This document shows positions 1 to 5,424 of a stretch of 6,822 nt of DNA, piece after piece. Positions within the stretch are counted from its first letter, which is position 1; the number at the start of each line of letters is the position of its first letter. The stretch comes from Solirubrobacteraceae bacterium (lineage in GTDB: Bacteria; Actinomycetota; Thermoleophilia; Solirubrobacterales; Solirubrobacteraceae). The stretch is from assembly GCA_019683665.1 (NCBI GenBank), contig JADGIB010000199.1, positions 1 to 6,822 on the forward strand, written 5' to 3'. The position numbers and the translations under genes were made by a program. The notes beneath the pieces are model-generated. The model was given only the letters and a program-made list of their open reading frames with translations. It ran no database searches and was not told where the DNA came from.

Positions 1-168
1 GGTGCTCGTCGCCCGGTCCATCGGCTCGAGCACGGGCGGGTCCGGCGGGTGGGCGCAGCACACGACGAGCCGGGTCTGCGGCCCGGCGAGCGCCCGCGCG
101 AGCGCGAGCGCGTCGTGGCCCTGGTCGCTGCCGTCGAAGCCGACGACGATCGTCGAGAAGGCGGTCAT
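1..168 (-). CDS. Universal stress protein (UspA family), N-terminal part, cut by window edge
   Basis: Only the first 56 codons are present; the gene runs off the left edge in frame. The protein begins MTAFSTIVVGFDGSDQ, the usual first strand and turn of a UspA domain: hydrophobic IVVG, then FDGS with the conserved Asp at residue 12. A helix rich in Ala/Leu follows (residues ~19-29), then a second strand (TRLVVCCAHPP, ~32-42). In this family the Asp lies near the adenine pocket of ATP-binding members. The diagnostic glycine-rich ATP loop would lie beyond the edge, so nucleotide binding cannot be judged. USPs are cytoplasmic proteins raised under starvation, hypoxia or other stress. The ATG at 166-168 is chosen because the USP fold starts immediately after it and a TAGCCT box lies 9 nt upstream. 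The gene is divergent from the flavoprotein at 274. Family assignment is firm; the specific role is unknown. Confidence 0.85.
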   Translation of the reverse strand, partial: MTAFSTIVVGFDGSDQGHDALALARALAGPQTRLVVCCAHPPDPPVLEPMDRATST

Positions 169-273
169 CGCGGCGCGAGGCTACCGGCCCGGACCGCGCG
201 TGCGGCGAACTACGGACCAGCTCGGCACGTTCGCCCCGATGGACGGGCGGCCGCGCATCGCCACCATGGCCAC
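169..273. promoter_or_regulatory. Divergent intergenic region between USP and flavoprotein A
   Basis: This 105-bp gap must hold promoters for both the minus-strand USP and the plus-strand flavoprotein. It contains two direct copies of CGGACC, at 190-195 and 213-218, 23 bp apart (about two helical turns), which bracket the expected -35 area of the USP promoter. For the flavoprotein side no good TANNNT box is seen. The best is CACCAT at 262-267, 6 nt before its ATG, which keeps only the A and final T. No Shine-Dalgarno is evident before 274. Short GC-rich repeats like these can occur by chance. Confidence 0.35.
178..183 (-). promoter_or_regulatory. Putative -10 box (TAGCCT) for the USP gene, near-leaderless
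   Basis: On the minus strand TAGCCT matches the actinobacterial TANNNT -10 consensus and ends 9 nt before the USP ATG. Transcription would therefore start at or within a few bases of the start codon. No Shine-Dalgarno sequence is visible in the gap. No clear -35 element is seen. The call rests on position and a short motif only. Confidence 0.45.
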
Positions 274-1542
274 ATGCCGTCCGCCCACATCGCTCCGCTG
301 CGCGTCGTGATCGCCGGTGGGGGCGTGGCCGCCCTCGAGACCCTCATGGCCCTCCACGACCTCGGCGAGCAGCAGCTGCGGCTGACGGTCGTCGCCCCCG
401 ACGACGACTTCGTCCTGCGCCCGATGTCCGTCGCCGTCCCGTTCTCCGCCGGCCACGTCACCCGCGTCCCGCTCGACGAGGTCTGCGCCGGCTTCGGCGC
501 GCGCCGCGTCCGCGCCGCCGTCGCCGCCGTCGACGCGGGCGCCCGCCGCGTCACCTGCCACGACGGCGCCGTCCTCGACTACGACGTGCTCGTCCTCGCC
601 ACCGGCGCCGACACGCGGCCCGCCTACCGCGCCGCCCTCACCTTCAGCGACGAGGACCCCGAGCGGCTCAACGGCCTCCTGCGCGACATCGAGCAGGGCT
701 CCTGCGCCTCCGTCGCGCTCGTCGTCCCGCCCGCCGGCTCGTGGGCGCTGCCGGTCTACGAGCTCGCGCTCATGCTCGCCCGCCACGCCCGCGACGCCGG
801 CGTCGACGACCTCGAGATCCACCTCGTCACCCCCGAGCCGGCGCCGCTGGCCGTCTTCGGCGCCGAGGCCAGCGACGCCGTCGCCCGCCTGCTGGCGGAC
901 GCGGGCATCCGCGTCCACGCCGGCTCCTACGCGTCGGTGCAGCGCGGCGGGCGGATCACGCTCGCGCCCGGCGACCGGCGCCTGCACGTCGCGCGGGTCG
1001 TCGCGCTCCCCGTGGTCGAAGGCCGGCCGATCCCCGGCGTGCCGGCCGACGACCACGGCTTCGTCCCCGTCGACGACCACTGCCGCGTCATCGGCGTCGA
1101 CGGCGTCTACGCGGTCGGCGACGGCGCGGACTTCCCGGTCAAGCAGGGCGGCCTCGCCGCCCAGCAGGCCGACGTCGCCGCCCGCGACATCGCCGCCGCC
1201 GCCGGCGCGGACGTCACCCCCGAGCCGTTCCGGCCCGTCCTGCGCGGGATGCTGCTCACCGGCGGCGAGCCGCGGTTCCTGCGCCGGCCGCCCGCGACGA
1301 CGAACGGGACGCGCATCCCGCCCGTCTCGACCGACCGGCTCTGGTGGCCGCCGACGAAGGTCGTCGGCCGCTACCTCGCGCCGTGGCTGGCGGGCCGGGC
1401 CGGGGCGCTGCGGGCCGAGGCCGAGGCGGCGCCCGGCGGCGGGCTCGCCGTCGAGGCCGAGCTCGCCGTCGACCGCGACGCGCAGCCGCTGTCGCTGTCG
1501 CCGCTGGGCCCGCTGCGGCGCGGGCCGCGCGGCCGCTGGTGA
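274..1542 (+). CDS. FAD-dependent oxidoreductase, SQR/NDH-2-like (Pyr_redox_2), paralogue A
   Basis: A 422-residue flavoprotein. The FAD Rossmann motif is at residues 11-22 (VVIAGGGVAALE); the last Gly of GxGxxG is Ala20. LVLATGA at 107-112 is the usual second FAD contact. The C-terminal FAD signature is VYAVGDGADFPVKQGGLAAQ (279-297, Asp283), and the KQGGLAAQQAD run is typical of the sulfide:quinone oxidoreductase/NDH-2-like branch. The place where NAD(P)H-using relatives carry a glycine loop instead reads VPPAGSWALPVYELALM (151-167). The four cysteines (71, 95, 144, 270) form no CxxC. The tail has LWWPPTKVVGRYLAPWLA (356-373), possibly a membrane-surface helix. The ATG at 274 is chosen because the Rossmann strand starts ten residues later and no other start is in a good place. 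The gene converges on the response regulator with 4 bp between stops. A paralogue lies at 4063. Fold is sure; substrate and electron acceptor are unknown. Confidence 0.85.
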   Translation: MPSAHIAPLRVVIAGGGVAALETLMALHDLGEQQLRLTVVAPDDDFVLRPMSVAVPFSAGHVTRVPLDEVCAGFGARRVRAAVAAVDAGARRVTCHDGAVLDYDVLVLATGADTRPAYRAALTFSDEDPERLNGLLRDIEQGSCASVALVVPPAGSWALPVYELALMLARHARDAGVDDLEIHLVTPEPAPLAVFGAEASDAVARLLADAGIRVHAGSYASVQRGGRITLAPGDRRLHVARVVALPVVEGRPIPGVPADDHGFVPVDDHCRVIGVDGVYAVGDGADFPVKQGGLAAQQADVAARDIAAAAGADVTPEPFRPVLRGMLLTGGEPRFLRRPPATTNGTRIPPVSTDRLWWPPTKVVGRYLAPWLAGRAGALRAEAEAAPGGGLAVEAELAVDRDAQPLSLSPLGPLRRGPRGRW

Positions 1543-1546
1543 GCCG

Positions 1547-2200
1547 TCAGCCGTTGCCGTCGGTCGTCACGAGCCCGCGGTCGAGCGCGTAGCGGACGAG
1601 CTCGGCCCGCGTCGTGCGCCCGAGCTTGCGCTGGATGTGGGCGCGGTGGGACTCGACGGTGCGCACGCTGAGGAAGAGCTGCTCGGCGATCTCGCCGTTC
1701 GTGTTGCCGAGGGCGATGAGGCGCAGGACGTCGACCTCGCGCGGCGTCAGGTCGTCGGGCGGGCCCGACGGCGCCGGCGGCTCGGCGGCCAGCCGCGCCC
1801 CGAGCTTCGGGTTCAGGTACGTCTCCCCGCGGGCGGCGGCGTGGACGGCCTCGACGAGCTCGTCGTCGGCCGCCTCCTTGAGGACGTACGCCGACGCGCC
1901 CGCCTGGAGCGCCTGGCGCGCGAACACCGGCTCGTTCTGCATCGTCAGGACGACGATCGCCGTCCCCGGGGAGTCGGCCCGCATCGTCGGGATCTCGCCC
2001 AGCGACGACGCGTCGCCCATGTTGAGGTCGAGCACGAGCACCTCGGGGCGGATCGCCCGGACCTTGCGCACGGTCTCCTCGACGGTGCCGGCCTCGGCGA
2101 TGACCTCGAAGCCCTCCTCGCTCTCCAGCACCAGCCGCAGCCCGCTGCGGACCACCGCGTGGTCGTCGGCGAGGATGATGCGGATCGGAGCGTCGGCCAT
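1547..2200 (-). CDS. NarL/FixJ-family response regulator (REC + LuxR-type HTH)
   Basis: A 217-residue DNA-binding response regulator. The receiver domain covers about residues 5-122: acidic pair D11-D12 (ILADDH), phospho-acceptor D58 (LVLDLN), T86 (VVLT) and K108 (YVLK), a complete phosphorylation site. A short Pro-rich linker (~139-149) leads to a LuxR/GerE helix-turn-helix at ~151-210. That domain begins LTPREVDVLRLIALG, with recognition helix in LSVRTVESHRAHIQRKLG. The protein should bind DNA as a dimer after phosphorylation by the kinase encoded 50 bp upstream on the same strand. The ATG at 2200 is chosen because the first REC strand starts at residue 6. A GGAGGG lies about 19 nt before it, too far for a normal ribosome site, while TATCGT sits 8 nt before it. 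The gene may thus be made both from the kinase transcript and from its own leaderless promoter. Targets are not shown by the sequence; the flanking flavoprotein genes are the obvious candidates. Confidence 0.93.
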   Translation of the reverse strand: MADAPIRIILADDHAVVRSGLRLVLESEEGFEVIAEAGTVEETVRKVRAIRPEVLVLDLNMGDASSLGEIPTMRADSPGTAIVVLTMQNEPVFARQALQAGASAYVLKEAADDELVEAVHAAARGETYLNPKLGARLAAEPPAPSGPPDDLTPREVDVLRLIALGNTNGEIAEQLFLSVRTVESHRAHIQRKLGRTTRAELVRYALDRGLVTTDGNG

Positions 2201-2208
2201 GGACGCCG

Positions 2209-2214
2209 ACGATA
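2209..2214 (-). promoter_or_regulatory. Putative -10 box (TATCGT) for the response regulator
   Basis: On the minus strand TATCGT fits TANNNT and ends 8 nt before the ATG at 2200, the spacing expected for a leaderless transcript. It lies in the 50-bp gap between kinase stop and regulator start, so the regulator could be expressed separately from the kinase. No -35 element is obvious. Confidence 0.4.
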
Positions 2215-2250
2215 ACGCACCCTCCGGGCCGCGGGGCGGCCGGCGGACGC

Positions 2251-3963
2251 TCAGCCGACGGCCTGCAGCCCGCTCGTCGCCGGCGCGTCGAGCGGCAGCG
2301 TCACCCGGATCGTCGTGCCGCGGCGCTCCTGCGGCTCGATCGCGATCGTGCCGCCGAGGAGGTCGACGCGCTCGCGCATCCCGACGAGCCCGAAGCCGCT
2401 CGTCGACGCGCCCGGGTCGAAGCCCTTGCCATCGTCGGAGACGCGCAGCTCGAGCCGGTCGCGGCCGCCCTCGACGACGACGTCGACGCGGCTGGCGCCC
2501 GCGTGCTTGACGACGTTCGTCAGCGCCTCCTGGACGATCCGGTAGGCGGAGTCCTCGACCGCGGTCGGCAGGCGCCGGGCGCGCCCGTCGCCGTCCTCGT
2601 CGCCGTCCTCGCCGACCCCGTCGAGCGAGACGCGCAGCGTCGCCTTCAGCCCGGCGGTCTCGGCCGTGCGCTCGACGAGCCCCTCGAGCGCGGCGGCGAG
2701 GCCGAGGTCGTCGAGCGCGGCGGGGCGCAGGTCGGTCACGAGCCGGCGCAGGTCGGTGATGCTCTCGTCGATCTGCTCGACGGCGACCTCGAGCACCTCG
2801 TGGAGCTTGTCGACCTCGGTGCGCCGGCGCGCCCCGGAGAGCAGCACCTTCAGCCCGGCGAGCTGCTGGAGCGTCTCGTCGTGGAGCTCGCGCGCCCAGC
2901 GCTGGCGCTCGCGCTCCGACGCGGCGAGGCTGCGCCGCAGCGCCTCGTTGGCCGCCGACTGGGCCGTCGCGACCGCCGTCGCCGCGCTCGCCGCGAAGCT
3001 CTGCATGAGCCGCTCGTCGTCGTCGCTGAAGTCGCGGCCGTCGTGGCGGTCGAACGCCTCCAGGACGCCGAGCGCCCGGCCGCGGAAGACGAGCGGCACG
3101 AACAGGCCCTTCTGGGCGTCCATCATGTCGCCGAGCTGGAACCGCACCCGCGTCGACAGGTCGCCGGCGCGCTCGGGGCGGCCGGAGCGCAGCACGTCGC
3201 CGCTGATCGACTGGTCGATCCGCAGGCGCAGGCCGTCGACGTCCTTCGGCGCGTCGCCGGCCCAGGCGCGGATGACGAGCTCGTCGCCCTCGTCGAGGAG
3301 GATGAGGACGCTGCGGGCGTCGACGAGCGCGCGGGCGCGCTTGGAGATGAGCTCGAGGATCCGGTCGAGGTCGGTCTCGCCGCCGAGCGCCCGGGCGATC
3401 GCCGTCGTCGCCTCGAGCGCGCGGACGGCGGCCTCCAGCTCGACGCGCCGCTCCTGCTCGGCCTGGTAGGCGCGGGCGTTGTCGATCGCGATGCCCGCCC
3501 AGCCGGCGAGGAGCTGGATCGCGTCCTCGTCGTCGGCGTCGAAGTCCTCGCCGCCCTCCTTGTCGGTGAGGTAGAGGTTCCCCCACGCCTCGCCGCGGAC
3601 GAGGACGGGCACGCCGAGGAACGAGCGCATCGGCGGATGGCCGACCGGGAAGCCGAACGAGCGCGGGTGCTCGCTGACGTCGTGCAGGCGCAGCAGCTGC
3701 GGGTCGCGGATGAGGACGCCGAGCACGCCGCGGCCGCGGGGCAGGTCGCCGATCGCCTGGTGGACCTCCGGCGGGGCGCCGATCGTGATGAACCGCTCGA
3801 GCTCCTGCTTGCGCGCGTCGAGGACGCCCATCGCCGCGTAGCGGGCCCCGGTGAGCTCGCGCGCCTCCTCCAGGACGCGCTGGAGCACCGACTCGAGGTC
3901 CAGGTCGGAGACCAGGGCCCGGCCGACCTCGAGGACCCGTCGGAGGCGTGCTTGGTCGAGCAT
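2251..3963 (-). CDS. DosS/DevS-like sensor histidine kinase (GAF-GAF-HisKA_3-HATPase_c)
   Basis: A 570-residue kinase with no signal peptide or membrane segment, so cytoplasmic. GAF 1 spans ~20-165 and GAF 2 ~185-335. A coiled-coil-like stretch leads to the HisKA_3 box, with phospho-acceptor H361 in RELHDETLQQL; the HDxxxQ phosphatase motif (D362, Q366) is intact. The ATPase has the N box QEALTNVVKH (478-487, N483), G1 box DDGKGF (510-515) and G2 box GFGLVGMRERV (523-533). GAF 1 resembles the haem GAF-A of mycobacterial DosS: GRGVLGVLI, HPPMRSFLGVPV (109-120) and GNLYLTDK (128-135). The H109-Y131 interval of 22 matches H149-Y171 in DosS, where that His binds haem, so O2, NO, CO or redox sensing is plausible but inferred. 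An acidic EDGDEDGDG insert lies at 452-460. The ATG at 3963 is chosen because homology to DosS begins there. It is probably the partner of the regulator 50 bp downstream. Histidine-kinase identity is firm; haem binding is a prediction. Confidence 0.92.
   Translation of the reverse strand: MLDQARLRRVLEVGRALVSDLDLESVLQRVLEEARELTGARYAAMGVLDARKQELERFITIGAPPEVHQAIGDLPRGRGVLGVLIRDPQLLRLHDVSEHPRSFGFPVGHPPMRSFLGVPVLVRGEAWGNLYLTDKEGGEDFDADDEDAIQLLAGWAGIAIDNARAYQAEQERRVELEAAVRALEATTAIARALGGETDLDRILELISKRARALVDARSVLILLDEGDELVIRAWAGDAPKDVDGLRLRIDQSISGDVLRSGRPERAGDLSTRVRFQLGDMMDAQKGLFVPLVFRGRALGVLEAFDRHDGRDFSDDDERLMQSFAASAATAVATAQSAANEALRRSLAASERERQRWARELHDETLQQLAGLKVLLSGARRRTEVDKLHEVLEVAVEQIDESITDLRRLVTDLRPAALDDLGLAAALEGLVERTAETAGLKATLRVSLDGVGEDGDEDGDGRARRLPTAVEDSAYRIVQEALTNVVKHAGASRVDVVVEGGRDRLELRVSDDGKGFDPGASTSGFGLVGMRERVDLLGGTIAIEPQERRGTTIRVTLPLDAPATSGLQAVG
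2587..2610. repeat. 12-bp tandem duplication inside the kinase gene
   Basis: GTCGCCGTCCTC occurs twice in a row (2587-2598, 2599-2610). On the coding (minus) strand it gives EDGD twice, at kinase residues 452-459, in the linker just before the ATPase domain. The reading frame is kept. It is probably a small in-frame slippage expansion of an acidic loop. Confidence 0.7.
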
Positions 3964-3974
3964 TCGCGCGTCCC

Positions 3975-3980
3975 ATGGTA
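3975..3980 (-). promoter_or_regulatory. Putative -10 box (TACCAT) for the histidine kinase
   Basis: On the minus strand TACCAT fits TANNNT and ends 11 nt before the ATG at 3963, which would give a leader of only a few bases. GGGA in the gap is at best a weak ribosome site. The ATG contained at 3974-3976 is out of frame with the kinase. Confidence 0.35.
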
Positions 3981-4020
3981 GGCGGCGTCCGTGGCCGCGG
4001 CGGCCGACGACTGCGGAGAA

Positions 4021-4045
4021 GGACGGAGGTCCCGGGCCCGCCGGG
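4021..4045. promoter_or_regulatory. Dyads in the kinase/flavoprotein B divergent promoter (possible operator)
   Basis: Two inverted repeats lie next to each other upstream of flavoprotein B: GGAC-N4-GTCC at 4021-4032, about 18 bp before the -10 box (the -35 position), and CCCGG-N5-CCGGG at 4031-4045, just before it. A third dyad, GGCCG-N3-CGGCC, is at 3993-4005. NarL-type regulators usually bind imperfect dyads, so these are candidate operators. Such high GC makes short dyads common, so support is weak. Confidence 0.25.
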
Positions 4046-4049
4046 GGTC

Positions 4050-4055
4050 TAGGCT
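4050..4055 (+). promoter_or_regulatory. Putative -10 box (TAGGCT) for flavoprotein B, leaderless
   Basis: TAGGCT fits TANNNT and ends 7 nt before the ATG at 4063, the classic layout for a leaderless actinobacterial mRNA starting at the ATG itself. No Shine-Dalgarno lies in the 7-nt gap. It would drive both flavoprotein B and the overlapping kinase-fusion gene. Confidence 0.5.
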
Positions 4056-4062
4056 CCCGCGC

Positions 4063-5424
4063 ATGGGTCGGGAGCGGGTGCGCATCGTCATCGCCGGCGG
4101 CGGGGTCGCCGGGCTCGAGACGCTGCTCGCCCTGCGCGCCCACGCCGGCCCGCTCCCGCACGTCACGCTCGTCACCCCGGCCGTCCAGGCCGTCGACCGG
4201 CCCCACACCGTCGCCGAGCCGTTCGACCGCGGCGTCGCGCCCACCCGCGACGTCGCCGCGATCGCCGCCGACCACGGCGCCGAGCTGCGGCTCGACCGCG
4301 TCGCGACCGTCGCCCCGCACCGCCGGGTCGTCGGCCTCGGCGGCGGCGACGAGCTGCCCTACGACGCGCTCGTCGTCGCGACCGGCGCCGCCGCGGTCGC
4401 CGCCCTCGACGGCGCCGTCGCCTTCCGCGGCCCCGACGACGTCGACGCGATGCGCGCCGTCCGCGACGCGCTCCTGGCGCGCGAGATCGGCGCGGTCGCG
4501 TTCGCCCTGCCCGCCGCCTCGACCTGGCCGGTCCCGCTCTACGAGCTCGCGCTGATGACCGGCGCCGACCTCGTCGCCGCCGGGGTCGACGCCGCGGTCG
4601 CGATCGCCACCCCGGAGCCGGCGCCGCTGTCGCTCTTCGGGCCGAGCGCCGCCGACGCGCTCGCCCCGCGCCTGGCCGAGCGCCGCGTCACCGTCCGCAC
4701 CGGCGCGCGGCCCGTCGCCGTCGAGCCCGGGGTCCTGCGGCTCGCCGACGGCGGCCGCGTCCCCGCCGACCGCGTCGTCGCGATGCCCGCGATCACCGGC
4801 CGCCCGCCGGCCGGCCTGCCCGCCGACCCCGGCGGGTTCGTCCCCGTCGACGCCCACGGCCGCGTCCACGGGCTCGACGGCGTCTACGCGGCCGGGGACG
4901 TCACCGCGTTCCCGCTCAAGCAGGGCGGGCTCGCCGCCCAGCAGGCCGACGCGGTGGCTGAGGCCGTCGCCGCGCGGATCGGCGTCGCGATCGAGCCGCG
5001 GCCATTCCGGCCCGTCGTGCGCGGGATGCTGCTGATCGGCGGGACGCCCCTCTACCTGCGGGCCGAGCTCGGCACCCGCACGGGGACCGCCGAGGCGATC
5101 CCGAGCACGTCGGTCGCGTCGGCCCAGGCGCTGTGGTGGCCGCCGGCGAAGGTCGCCGCCCGCTACCTCGGCCCGTACCTGGCGACCGCCCGCCCGCGGA
5201 TGCTCGAGCCGCAGCCGCTCATCGACCGCGCCGCCCCGGAGCGGCCGGCCGACGACCGCGACCGCGAGGCGGCCCTCGCCCTCGCCCTGGCGCTCGCCGA
5301 CGGCGACGCGCGCAGCGGCGACCACGCGGCGGCGCTGCGGGCGCTCGATGCCGCCGAGGCGCTGGCCGGGACGCTGCCCCCCGAGTACGCCGCCAAGCGC
5401 GAGCGGTGGCGCGAGGCGCGATGA
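4063..5424 (+). CDS. FAD-dependent oxidoreductase, SQR/NDH-2-like, cysteine-free, paralogue B
   Basis: A 453-residue paralogue of the gene at 274. FAD motif IVIAGGGVAGLET is at 8-20 with a full GxGxxG (G12, G14, G17); LVVATGA is at 103-109; and VYAAGDVTAFPLKQGGLAAQ is at 274-293 (Asp279). Blocks shared with paralogue A include TPEPAPLSLFG (183-193), PFRPVVRGMLL (314-324) and LWWPPAKVAARYL (357-369). The middle domain has LPAASTWPVPLYELALM (149-165) in place of an NAD(P)H glycine loop. There is no cysteine anywhere, which excludes the disulfide/persulfide chemistry of true sulfide:quinone oxidoreductases and disulfide reductases. Paralogue A lacks the C-terminal extension (~396-453), a charged helical hairpin with TPR-like look (GDHAAALRALDAAEAL, then LPPEYAAKRERWREA). 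The ATG at 4063 is chosen by the TAGGCT box and the Rossmann start. The stop overlaps the next start as ATGA, so the two are probably translationally coupled. Electron donor and acceptor are unknown. Confidence 0.87.
   Translation: MGRERVRIVIAGGGVAGLETLLALRAHAGPLPHVTLVTPAVQAVDRPHTVAEPFDRGVAPTRDVAAIAADHGAELRLDRVATVAPHRRVVGLGGGDELPYDALVVATGAAAVAALDGAVAFRGPDDVDAMRAVRDALLAREIGAVAFALPAASTWPVPLYELALMTGADLVAAGVDAAVAIATPEPAPLSLFGPSAADALAPRLAERRVTVRTGARPVAVEPGVLRLADGGRVPADRVVAMPAITGRPPAGLPADPGGFVPVDAHGRVHGLDGVYAAGDVTAFPLKQGGLAAQQADAVAEAVAARIGVAIEPRPFRPVVRGMLLIGGTPLYLRAELGTRTGTAEAIPSTSVASAQALWWPPAKVAARYLGPYLATARPRMLEPQPLIDRAAPERPADDRDREAALALALALADGDARSGDHAAALRALDAAEALAGTLPPEYAAKRERWREAR

Noticed and set aside
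260..269. Perfect Kozak-like string GCCACCATGG
   Set aside because: The genome is clearly bacterial and the ATG is out of frame with the real gene, so this is coincidence.
49..273. 75-codon upstream extension of flavoprotein A
   Set aside because: It overlaps the start of the divergent USP gene, has Arg/His-rich composition with no family match, and the FAD Rossmann strand begins ten residues after the ATG at 274.
239..310. Small 23-codon frame overlapping the start of flavoprotein A, as a possible leader peptide
   Set aside because: No run of regulatory codons, no attenuator hairpin and no ribosome site; probably chance.
1515..1536. GC stem and GCGGCCGC palindrome near the end of flavoprotein A as a terminator
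   Set aside because: The stem is only 5 bp, lies inside the coding sequence and has no following T-run.
2503..3981. A 492-codon open frame on the plus strand opposite the histidine kinase
   Set aside because: Its product is a low-complexity string rich in Ala, Arg, Glu and Val with no domain motifs. It mirrors the kinase codons, an expected effect of extreme third-position GC.
3964..5325. Minus-strand frame extending the kinase upstream through flavoprotein B
   Set aside because: The upstream part is Gly/Arg/Asp-rich shadow sequence of flavoprotein B. Recognisable GAF-kinase homology starts at the ATG at 3963, and the divergent promoter lies between.
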